Of a stretch of 64,000 nucleotides of DNA, positions 35,301 to 47,300 are shown piece after piece. Within the stretch, counting starts at the first letter, position 1; each line of letters begins with the position of its first letter. The stretch is taken from contig CM030368.1 in NCBI GenBank assembly GCA_017893485.1, positions 180,215,654 to 180,279,653 on the forward strand. Direction: 5' to 3'. Below the pieces are notes generated by a model that saw only the letters and a list, made by a program, of their open reading frames with translations, was not told where the DNA came from and made no database searches. The DNA is from Hemerocallis citrina (lineage: Eukaryota > Streptophyta > Magnoliopsida > Asparagales > Asphodelaceae). The translations under genes and the position numbers were made by a program.

Positions 35301-38300
35301 GCAATGGCAACAGCAAGGGCGACGGCGGCGGCGTCGCTGGCTGAGGGCGGCGATGGGGGTCGACGCGGCGAGGTGGGTCGACGGCGGCGTCGACGGAAAC
35401 AGGAGGGTCGTTGAGATTTGGGGGGTTTGGCTGTGGCTGGCGATCAGAAATAGGAAGGGACGAGGAGGTCGATGAGGCAGTTGGGGAGTTGGTCGGGTGG
35501 TGGGGAAAAGGCTGCGAAGACGGAAGAGGATGAGGGGGATGGTGGTGGTGCGGGTGGCAGGCGACGACGATGGAAGAGGATGAGGGGGATGGTGGTGGTG
35601 TGGGTGGCAGACGACGGGGGCGGCAAGGAGGAGTTGGGAGGGTTTCGAAAATCGATGGAGGGAGAGGAAGAAGATGAAGAGGGATTAGGGTTTGGGTTTA
35701 ATTATATTTGGGGATTAGGGTTTGATTTTTAATTTGGGAAATTAGGATTAGGAATTTGTATTGGATTTGGAAATTTGAGGGTAGTTTTAGAGTTTATCAC
35801 AAACCCTAAAAGTTTATTAGGATTTATCACAAACCCTAATAATTAGATCTCAATTGTATCACACAAAAAGAGAGATGAAAAGCAAAACTCAACACAATAA
35901 TTTTTAATCAAGAATGGCATGCTTTCTCATTAATCTCAAGGCCTATATATAGGCTCAAAACAAATCTTGATACAAATCTCAAAATATTCTAAAATCTCAG
36001 AAATATTCTAATGTATAAAAAAAAGATTACATATGGCTATAATTGCCAAAAACAAATATGGTACTAAAATAAAATACTAAACTAAACAGAATAGATGTCC
36101 TCATCAGTTATTGCTCAGTTATTGCTCTTGATCACTCTTTTTGTGTGAGACAATTGAGAGAATTATAAGGATTTGCGATAAATCCTAATAAAGTATTAGG
36201 GTTTGTGATAAACTCTAAAACTATACCCCAAAATCCCCAAATCAATTAAACGCAAACCCTAATCCCCAAATCCAACTTAAATTCAACCCTAACCCATTCT
36301 CCAACTACTTCCTCTGCATCCCAACGCCCTGCACCAGCACCGACCACCTCCGTCACCTCATCCCGATCCCCCGTTGCTCCCCTTCCCCTGATCGACTTCG
36401 ACCTCACCCTCGCCTCGTCCTCCTTCCTCCTGGTCGACGAAGCACCTCGCCTTCGAAACCCTAGTTCCTCCGCTGTGCCAATCCCCACCACCATCAACCA
36501 CCAGCTCTTCATCGAGCATCGTCGGCACCTCGTCTCTAAACCCCCGACCGCTGCTCCTCCGCGCAACCATCAAACCCATCGCGACCACCTCTCCCATGTC
36601 TGTGCTGCCACTGCCGAGCTGCACCATCGGCAGCCACAACCACCTCGACAACCACTGAATGCCACGACTGCACCCTCGTAGCCACCTGCAAACCCAAGTC
36701 AACCACTCCGCAGCCGGCCTCTTCGTTGTTGTTTGCTGCCACCGAAGTTCCGGCTCGCTGCAGTTCGATCTTCTTGTAGTGTTCTTCGCTGCCGCTAACC
36801 CTCGTCTGCAACCCCAGTAAACTCTTTCCACTTCTCAAATATTTGTGTTACTGCCTTATCATCTCTATTATATTATTTGATTTATCTGTCGTCCACAGAG
36901 TGAGCGTTTCTACTTGCTAATTAGAGTACAAATCAATATTGCATCTTTTACTTGCTAAGAACGCTTAGAGATATAATTATTGATTGTTAGAATTAAATCG
37001 TTAATTGGACTTGTTAAATTTAATTCAATTCTTAAAAATCCATCGAACCGATTAACTTGTTTAATTTCTAACTTGATCCGCATTACATGTTGGTAAAATT
37101 AATCCTTCAAAATTCTTGAAAATTCTCTATTTAGCGTTAAGTTTTACATTACATGTCCTCGTTGTATGTGTTTAAATAACATTTGAAACATTATCGAGAT
37201 TAGTATCCTCTATAAAAAAAAGTCACTGAGGCAGCATACAACATAAACATATCTGGAATCCCTGAAACATAGAATGCATGTGATACTAAAAATTAAAAGG
37301 ATAATTTATGAACTCTTGATATAAATTTACTTTTCAAGGATAAATGAGAAAACAACTTTATTAAGAGAATCTATGATGATATGATATTTACTTCAATTTT
37401 ATTAAATGTTGAAAGGATATTCTTACGAGAATATTAGCCATGGGATATAGATGGAGGAAAAATGAAACCTACATAGCAACAGGAATTTACTGTGCAGAAC
37501 ATAAACAGCAAAACATTAATAATAATATACCTCATGGAATACTGCAGAAACAAAAAATGAAATTAAGATAGCAACTGCCTGCAATGAAGTAATTGAGACA
37601 TCAGTATCAGAATCCAGCAGGACTAATATCAGATTAAAGCAACAATTAGCAAAGCATATCCAATCACTTAAATTTATATCCAAATTTAAGGAATTCAAAA
37701 GTTGAATGAAAATTTGATCATATCAAGGATCTGCAGAGCTTTCTATAAATTTTAGTGCCAAATGGCTAGCTGTCCCTATGAGCTGTGAGGCTAAGCAGAA
37801 ATGATGAGGACATCGGTTCAAGACGATTTGGGTGTTTCTATCAGCGCAGGCATCGTTTAGGACAGCTGCTTCATTAGCTTAGAATTTTATTTCAGTACCA
37901 TATTTGTCTTTGGCAATTATAGCCATATATAATCTTTCTTCTATGCATTAGAATATTTTTGAGATTTTAGAATATTTTGATATTTGTATCAAGATTTGTT
38001 TTGAGCCTATATATAGGCCTTGAGATTAATGAGAAGTTATGACATTCTTGATTAAAAAAATTATTGTGTTGAGTTTTGCTCTTCATTTCTCTTTTTGTGT
38101 GATACAATTGAGATCCAATTATTAGGGTTTGTGATAAATCCTAATAAAATTTTAGAGTTTGTGATAAACTCTAAAACTACCCCAAATCCCCAAATCAATT
38201 AAACCCAAACCCTAATCTCCAAATCCAAAACCCTAACCCCTCTTCATCTTCTTCCTCTCCCTCCATCGATCCCCAAAACCCAACTCCTTCGTCATCCCCG

Positions 38301-41300
38301 TCGACCTCCTCCCCTCACCCCACCGTCGACTTCACACTGAACCCACCACCACAGCATCACCGCTACCACCACCAGCAAACCCCCACCGCTCTGCCTTCGA
38401 AACCCCACCAAACCCCAGCCGACTGCCTGACCGACGCCCTCCACCCCAACCTCCACTCCTTCCTCGTTGACTTCCAGCTTCGACCACCACCTCCATCTCC
38501 CGAGCCCACCTCCGATCGAAACCCTAGTTGCTCCTCACTCTGCTGCAGCCATCGACCCACCAACAGCCAATACCCCGTCAGTCGTCGCCAGCAAGCCAAG
38601 TCGCAAGTTTCCTTACTGTCGGTCGTACTGTTGTTGCTGATTGTTGTGTTTTGCGCTGCTGCCAACCTGAGATCTAATGCTAGTTTCTTCGAACTCCGGT
38701 ATACTCTTTCCACTTTTCAAATATTTGTGTTATACTGCTTTATCATCTCTATTATATTATCTAATTTATCTGTCGTCCACAAATATTGAGAGTGAGTGTC
38801 CTACCTGCCTAATTAGTATACAAATCAATATTGTATCTTTTACTTGCTAAGAACGCTTAGGGTTATAATTATTGATTGATAGAACTAAATCGTTAATTGG
38901 GCTTGTTAAACTTAATTCAATTCTTTAAAATCCATCGAATCGAATAACTGTTTTAATTTCTAACTTGATTCGCATTACATGCTGTTAAATTAATCCTTTA
39001 AAATTCTTGAAAATTCTCTATTTAGAATTACGTTTTACATCATTTTGGTATCAGAGCGAAGGTTCTTAAAACCCTAGTTCTTGCCTTATTTAGGCATCAA
39101 TTTTTGCATTCATTTAGAATCGTTTAGTCTTTTTATTATTTTTTTCTTTCGTTCTTTTAGATCACTTCAGATTTAAAAAAATAAAATAAAAATAAAATAT
39201 TAAAAAATATTTTTAAAAAAACTTAAGTGCATTTAGAACACGTCCCCAAATTTTAACAAACACACATCCCCACGACCTCTAGTTTTTCACCGTTGGTGAA
39301 TACGTCTTCGCATCACTATCACAAATCCTAAAGAGCTTTTCTCTTGGCCCTCCCTAACCACCCAATTAGGAACCCTAGACCTCCCCAATCTGAGATGGAC
39401 AACTCTGATATTTCCGCTACCCTAGCTGCCATTCAAGCAACTCTTGCCAATATCAATCAGAGACTTGAGAAAGAGGAATTAAATCAAACTGTTGCCCCTG
39501 AGCTTCCTGCTAATCATCAGATCCCTCAAGGGAATGATCGTGACGGCCGACGGCAAAATCGTGACCCTAAAGAAAAATATAAGAACGTTAAGGCCGACGT
39601 TCCCCATTTTGAAGGCTACATGGAACCCCAAGCTTATCTCGATTGGATCCATGCCATAGACCACTACTTTGTGTGGTTTGACATGAGCGAAGCCCTGAAG
39701 GTTAAATTTGCCACAATAAAATTGAGTAAAGCTCAACAATACTGAACCAATCTTGAACATGCTCGTAGTGGCCGAGGCCTGGTACCCATAGCCACTTGGA
39801 AAGCCATGAAAGAGAAGCTCACTGAGAGATATATACCGTTATCATTCCACACCCGATTGCTAGATTCGTGGAACCAACTTTATCAAGTAAGCAAATCCAC
39901 ACAAGAATATGTTGATAAATTTGATTACTTCCTTATTCGGTGCAATGCCTTAGGTAAAGAGAGAAGAACAAACTCTCTCTAGGTTCAGAGCTGGACTACG
40001 AGCCGACCTTAGAAACGAGCTAATACATAGAAATGTGGACTCATTAGCAGCAGCCTATGCCCTTGTCCTCGATATGGATTCCCTTAAAGCTAGTTCTCAT
40101 TCTAAGTCCAGCAATTCGGGAGATCATTCCTCTAGAATGACCTCAACTAATCTGTTTAGGCCTAACATGATTTTAAATCTCGAATTTCGGACACGTCTCG
40201 GCAAGGGGTGTTTCGTCTCGGATCAGAGATATCGAAGGAGATCTCGGAGAAATGTAATCTTATCGAATGGTCATTTCATATGCTCAATAAATATATTTTT
40301 TGGTTAATAAATACGATATTATATGTCCTACATGTCATTTATCATAAAAAATACTGTATAATGTAACTAATGCCATGAGTCAATTACTAGTAAATATTCG
40401 CAGAATTTAACAATAATATAAAAGAGAATGTAATATAAGTATATGACTAAATTGAATTTGCATTGATCAGAAAAAATGTATCAGTTAATAAACTTACTTG
40501 ACTTTGCATATATACAAACAATAGCAAGACGATATCCTCACATTATCTTAGCTGAAGGTCCTATATTGAAAGACATATATGCAAAAAGTAAAACAAATTT
40601 TCTTAATATATTCACAATAACATTTGCGTGTCTATTTCGGCTGATATTTGGCAAATTTCAGCAATATTTCGGCCGATATTTCGACAATTTCGGCCGAAAT
40701 CTACACATTTCGGTCTAAAACGATATAGAGTATAAAATTTGTGATTTCGTATCGGCAAGCTAGCCGAAACGAAATTTCGGCCGAAATTTCGACCGTATCA
40801 GAGGAATTTTAAAACAGTGAGGCCTAAGCCTCCCTCTCAGCACCCCAATAAATCTTACCCCAGCAAACTAAATTCAAATTTCATCACATAGAGATGAACA
40901 TAAGGATAAGAACACCGAAAGAGACTACTGTAAGATTGATCATCTTACTAAGTGTTATAAATATAAGGGATACGGTCATGTTGCTAGCAACTGTCCCAGC
41001 CCCAGTAGGATCAATATAGTAAAGGGTACCGCTGTCATCCCTGATGATTCCGACAATGAGTAATCCTATGAGCCTATTGAAGGCGATGACTTCAGTGACG
41101 ATGAGTAATCCGACAATAAGAAATTTCCAAGAAAATTAATGAGAATAATTTTAACTACAAGCTAAGAGCAGATATTAGAAGGAAATTTAAAACTTTTAAT
41201 GCGGGTGACGAAGTGATGGTTCGGATACGTCCGGAACGGTTTCCAGCTGGATCCGTTAAAAAGTTGAATACTCGTGCTGCAGGCCCATTTAAAATTCTTC

Positions 41301-44300
41301 ATAAAATCAATGATAATGTCGTTGACCTTCCTGAAAGTTTTGGCACAAGTAAGACTTTCAATATTGAGGATATAGTACCCTATGAAGGCTCAGAATTTAA
41401 CCCTAGAAATCCTCTTATAGATGAACCTATCCTACAGCCTAATGGTGAGACTCACACATTACCTCCACTACCTAATACTAACCCATCAACAGAAGAATTG
41501 GATAATATTTTAGATGATCAGATAATCTCTACTAGAGATGGTGGTATTCCTAGGTATTTGGTAAGATTGAAAAACAAGCCAGAATCAGAGAATACTTGGA
41601 TAGATCATGAAGAGCTGCAGCGCTTGGATCCAGACCTTTTGGAGCACTATGACAGGAGGACTGGTTTTGACTCGACTGGATCGAGCCCGCTCCCACCCGG
41701 GGAGAATGATGAGGACATCGTTTCAAGACGATTTGGGCGTTTCTATCAGCGCAGACATCGTCTAGGACAACTGCTTCATTAGCTTAGAATTTTATTTCAA
41801 TACCATATTTGTTTTTGGCAATTATAGCCATATGTAATCTTTCTTTTATGCATTAGAATATTTTTGAGATTTTAGAATATTTTGAGATTTGTATCAAGAT
41901 TTATTTTGAGCCTATATATAGGCCTTGAGATTAATAAGAAGTTATGTCATTCTTGATTAAAAAAATTATTGTGTTGAGTTTTGCTTTTCATCTTTCTTTT
42001 TGTGTGATACAATTGAGATCCAATTATTAGGATTTGTGATAAATCCTAATAAAATTTTAGGGTTTGTGATAAACTCTAAAACTACCCCAAATCCCCAAAT
42101 CAATTAAACTCAAACCCTAATCCCCAAATCCAAAACCCTAACCCCTCTTCATCTTCTTCCTCTCCCTCCATCAATCCCTGAAACCCAACTCCTTCGTCAT
42201 CCCCGTCGACCTCTTCCCCTCACCCCGCCGTCGACTTCACTCTGAACCCACCAACATAGCATCACCGCTACCACCACCTGCAAACCCCCACCGCTCCGCC
42301 TCCGAAACCCCACCAAACCCCAGCGGACTGCCTCACCGATGCCCTCCACTCCTCTTTCTTTCCTCATCGACTTCCAGCTTTGACCACCAACTCCATCTCC
42401 CGAGCCCACCTCCGATCGAAACCCAAGTAGCTCCTCGCCCTGCTGCACCCATCGACCCACCAACAGCCAGTACCTCGTCAGTCGTCGCCAGCAAGCCAAG
42501 TCACAAGTTTCCTTGCTGCCGCTCGTACTGTTGTTGCTGATTGCTGTATTCTGCGCTGTTGCCAACCCAAGATCTAATGATTTCTTCGAACTCCGGTATA
42601 CTTTTTCCACTTTTCAAATATTTGTGTTATACTGCTTTATCATTTCTATTATATTATCTGATTTATCTGTCGTCCACAAATATTGAGAGTGAGTGTTCTA
42701 CCTGCCTAATTAGAGTACAAATCAATATTGTATCTTTTACTTGCTAAGAACGCTTAGGGGTAAAATTATTGATTGTTAGAACTGAATCGTTAACTGAGCT
42801 TGTTAAACTTAATTCAATTTTTAAAAATCCATCGAACCGATTAACTGTTTTAATTTTTAACTTGATAAGCATTACATGTTGGTAAAATTAATCCTTTAAA
42901 ATTCTTGGAAATTCTCTATTTAGGATTACGTTTTACATCAAGAAAATTTTAAGCATCTATGAAGGTTAGATCCCTGACTCCAGCAATGAGCCAGACCCAG
43001 TATTGAACCTGACATGCTGTCAACATTCTCGTATATGAGCTATGTAGACTTCAATGGCTTCAACAAAGACTGAGGAAATGTAAACCTATAACTTGCAGCT
43101 AGAAACAAATAAATAGAAAACCTGATCCATTTACACTCTTATCTGCATCAGCATTGAGCATCCATGGTAAGTCCTATTTAGATATATAGTTAAATAGGAA
43201 AAGATAATTTTGACCTAATACTTATAATTACCTAAAACCTTCTTAAATACATTCATGCTACATATACTGAGAGCCCTCTAAACCATATGTTCATACAGAC
43301 TTTTCATCATGTGCATCAAATATACATGAAAATGTGTCTCTACATATGGGCCAGACACGGGGCTTAGCAATAGACGGCGTAACACAATATTAATCACAGG
43401 CAAAACATGTATAGTTTTTTTGTTTTTTCAAATACTGATGTGGAAAGAAGTTTAACAAAAGTGTCAATTCATATGCAATCAGAACATGAATTGATTCTTA
43501 ACTTCCTATTGAAAAAGTAAATATGTAAATTGTCATCTCTGTATAGAAAGGGTAGCCCTAAGAGCATACTCTCCCTGGACATGAAGCATATGTGTGTGCA
43601 GCGTAGCAGTGTTGAAAATAGCGATAGATTAGCGATAGCGCAAGTGTACCGCTTAAGCCACTGATAGCGCAAAGCATAAATAGGATAGCGCATAACATAA
43701 GCTATGAAAAAATAATTATTCTTTTAATTTAAAATTTAAAAATAATTATTTTAAAACAGTTCTAAATTTTAAATAATTTCCTATTAAAAAATTGAGACTT
43801 AAAAATGCTAAAAATACACCAAAATGAGACTTACAATGTTCAGGAACCAAGACTTTTAAGTTGCAAGGCCTAAGAACACACATAAATGTGAATTTAAAAT
43901 GGAAGTACTACATAAATGAAGTAGATTAGCTTTTCTGACTCTAATCTAATACCCCTAATTCAAACTTCAAAATCCAAAAAATTAAAACTAAGATGTCGAA
44001 ATCATGAAGGATCGACCACGAAGAGAGAACATGAAGAATCAGAAAAGAAGAAAGAGAATAAGAAAAACCGTAATAGTTGGGTTGCTAGTTGGAATAATAA
44101 AAAAATAGAGAAATGAAAGAAATACTGAGAAACTCATTGGTAATGGAGCAATAGTCGCCGGAAACTGAACTCTTCACCACTACTTAAAGAATTTGGAGTC
44201 TCCAGTAGGATTGGGTGTCTTAGTCTTAAGAAAATATGATGAAAGAGGGGAAAAAACGAAGTCACATGTGTTTATAACTGAACGGAGTTTTTCTTTCTTT

Positions 44301-47300
44301 AGTTAAATGAATTGTATGTTTGTAGCGCTTCCTACGATCAGCAAATAGCATGTGCTACATAGAAAAGCTCAGAGTTATGTAGGAAATGAGTTGTACACAT
44401 GAGTTTTTCTAGAAAAGCTCGGAATGTCAAGAGTTAGGTTACATAGCGAGCTATTTTGAGTTTCATAACGCGCTATTTATACATTGCACAATAGTTTAGG
44501 ATATAAAATTCCTTCAGTCTGTAGAATTTTTTCACATGCATCCTGAAAGAGTTAACTGAGCAAGCAAAATACAAAGGAGGTGCTGGTGCGAATATACAAA
44601 GCATTACAATTACCTTCGGTATACCATTCCTTAAGCAAGGAAAATAAATATGCCGAACCATCCATTTATGAACAGGCTGTAATCAACGACAAAATCATCA
44701 AGACCAACAAGAGAACTTTAGTGTAACTAAATCAATACATAAACTAACTTGGGAATAACTAAATAGTAGAATAAAAAAACACAGCGGTGGCAGCTATAAT
44801 AAAGGCAAATGGCAATCATACAGACAGTATAGCCACAAACAATAAGCAGAATATAAGTAAAATTTGCAAGATGCATTAGGTATCCATGATAAAATCAAGA
44901 CGAGATAGTGATAACATCTACATTAATATTAACAAGAAATACTTTAAGGAAATACATCAATTAAAGACAGCAAAAGAAAAATAGTTCAGAAAAACACTGA
45001 GCCTACATGCCCTGAAGATGAGCAACAGGGGGTCATAACTGGAACTCAAGACTGCAGATTCTATTACTAAAATGTAGTAAGCATAAGATCCAGGAAGCTA
45101 GGCTACAAAATATTATGTAAATATATCAAAATATAAAGTTGCTACGGTGAAGGGAAGGCAGGGAATATATGACTGATAACACAGAAAAAACCCTGCATCT
45201 CAATGCATATCTGTATCAGTTGATACATTCCCCAATATCTCCATATCTGAATGATTCTCCAACATCATCAACAGACATGAAGGACATCTGTAGAGTAACC
45301 CTTTACTTCCCGACACCCGTAAGCTTTGGCACTGAAGGTGAGCTTAAGAGATTACAAAATCTAACCCTTTTCTTTTACGTCACTGCAATTACCCTAACAG
45401 ACTTGTAAGCCTTAATAAGAAGGTAACTCACATGTCTACAACTATCAAAAGTTTCAATTGGCTGAAAAACATTTCTTCTCATGCCTATGAAAATGGCTAA
45501 ATTTGAAAAACCCCCCTTGAACTATGGCCTTTATGCAGAAAACCCCCCAGACATTTTTTTAATGCAAAAAACCCCCCTAAAGTATGGTTGTTGCAAAAAA
45601 CCTCCCTGAAGTATTTCAAAAAACCACATCTACCTTTTCTACTTGTATCAGATAACCCCATTCATCTTTGCAAGTTGTTTCAAAAAACATCATATATCTT
45701 TCGCATTATTGTCAAAAACCTCCCTCAACATTAGTAGAAGTCTCACTTTGGCGGGGTGGATTTTTTGCAACAATAGATCAGGGGGGGTTTCTGCATAAAA
45801 AAAGGCCAGGGGGTTTTCTGCATAAAGGCCATAGTTCAAGGGTTTTTTTTTCAAATTTAGCCCTATTAAAATATAGTAGGATCAAAAAAGATGTCAAAGA
45901 TGCCACTTAGGAAAGAATGTTATCTTAGGAAAGAATGTTATCGTGGAACATCCAGAACTTCAAATATTGACTGACACCAAGAAGTACGTGGGAGTTATCT
46001 CAGTTATAGCTAACTGATTTGATGCTTGACCGAAAAATCATATCGGCCAATATCAAACTTAACAAAGGAAAGAAACACACTCAATTGAAACCCTAGAAAG
46101 TAAAACCGATTTAATGGTGTTAATGTCACTGGATAGGTAAAACACTACTGAGGGAGGTAGCATAATTTGTTGTGTGTGATAGCAAAAAAATGATTAATAA
46201 AGTAGATTGATAGTATATATTTTTATAAGGCTAAATATTAAAAAAGGACACAGTTTTGGGTCAGTTTAAAAAAAGTACACTAAGGTTTTTTTTTAAAAAA
46301 AAGGACACAAAGTTTCAAAAAACTCCACTGGGTTAGTTAGGGTTAGGGTTAGGGTTAGGGTTTAAAAAAACCACTTTCATATTTCATTTGTGTTTAAAAA
46401 AACCACATTCATCTTTTATTTGTGTTTAAAAAAACATCACTTAACTAATCAGATGTTTAAATAAACCCCCCCAAACTAACCCTAACCCAAACCCAAACTA
46501 ACCAAGTGGAGTTTTTTGAAACTTTGTGTCCTTTTTTTAAACAAAAAAACCTTAGTGTACTTTTTTTAAACTGGCCCAAAACTTTGTCCTTTTTTATATT
46601 TAGCCTTTTTATAAAATCTGCATATCTTAAAATGCTTCAATTTAATTTCTTTGAATATATATTCCATACTTTTCGTTTTTCTCCCTGGCCTAGATGCGTG
46701 CTTTGTGGCTAGATGCTGGGAAGCCCCTTGGCCGCTTAACTCCTACAAAAACACAGCCTCAGTTATACACACAAAGAAGCCTCCATCTCTGTTGTTTCTA
46801 CTAATGCATCCACCTATCCTTGTTGCAACCACCACCTTCATTTGCTCCTCCCTTGGTTAACCTTAACTTGCTTCATTCATTCAGGGGGAAAAAAGAAAAA
46901 AAAAAAAAAACTTAACTTGCTTCTCCCACTTACTCTCACGGTCTCCCAGCATTCACTGTCATCACCTCCAACATCCAGTGTTCATTTCCATGTCCCTCCT
47001 CCATCTTTCCTAACCCTAAGCCCATACCAAAACCGCTGTGCATAATACCCCTTTGGCAGGCCAACCCACATGTGTCAAGCCGTCTGTCAGTCATCATCAG
47101 GCTGCCATCTGTCCCTAGCCTCCATTCCATACTCCATCCATTGTTTTGTACACGGGATGGAGAATTCTCGGGAATGAATGGATTCTTGGAAATGTGAGAT
47201 TGCTAGGAATCCTTCATTACTATCTATACAATATATTATGCTAACACCACTTCTGGTCCAAGAATTTTTCTCCTTTTTTTTCTTTTTAAAATAAAAAAAG

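Larger units (their letters stand above)
31302..37151 (+). mobile_element. Gypsy copy A, RT-less, rearranged
   Basis: Plus-orientation gypsy element: 5' LTR, PBS, broken gag, short integrase tail, and 3' LTR interrupted by an inverted solo LTR. The interior is only about 2.1 kb; protease, RT and RNase H are deleted. The LTR ends have decayed (TTTTACATTA for TTTTACATCA). No 5-bp TSD is present; instead a 250-bp stretch of flank is duplicated around it. Same family as copy B at 37802. Confidence 0.8.
37802..42940 (+). mobile_element. Gypsy copy B, RT-less, TSD AGAAA
   Basis: 5139-bp element with LTRs 37802-39042 and 41707-42940, both TGATGAGGACATC ... TTTTACATCA, and a perfect TSD AGAAA (37797-37801 and 42941-42945). 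The interior carries a PBS, damaged gag and an intact integrase tail with chromodomain. Protease, RT and RNase H are missing. It also contains a hAT-like insertion (40166-40819). It lies in the 7-kb DGAT1 intron, 220 bp upstream (gene direction) of the exon at 37578. Confidence 0.92.

Noticed and set aside
46327..46363. Real interstitial telomere
   Set aside because: Only four or so TTAGGG units, inside a MITE with its own TSD, and not the plant TTTAGGG unit.
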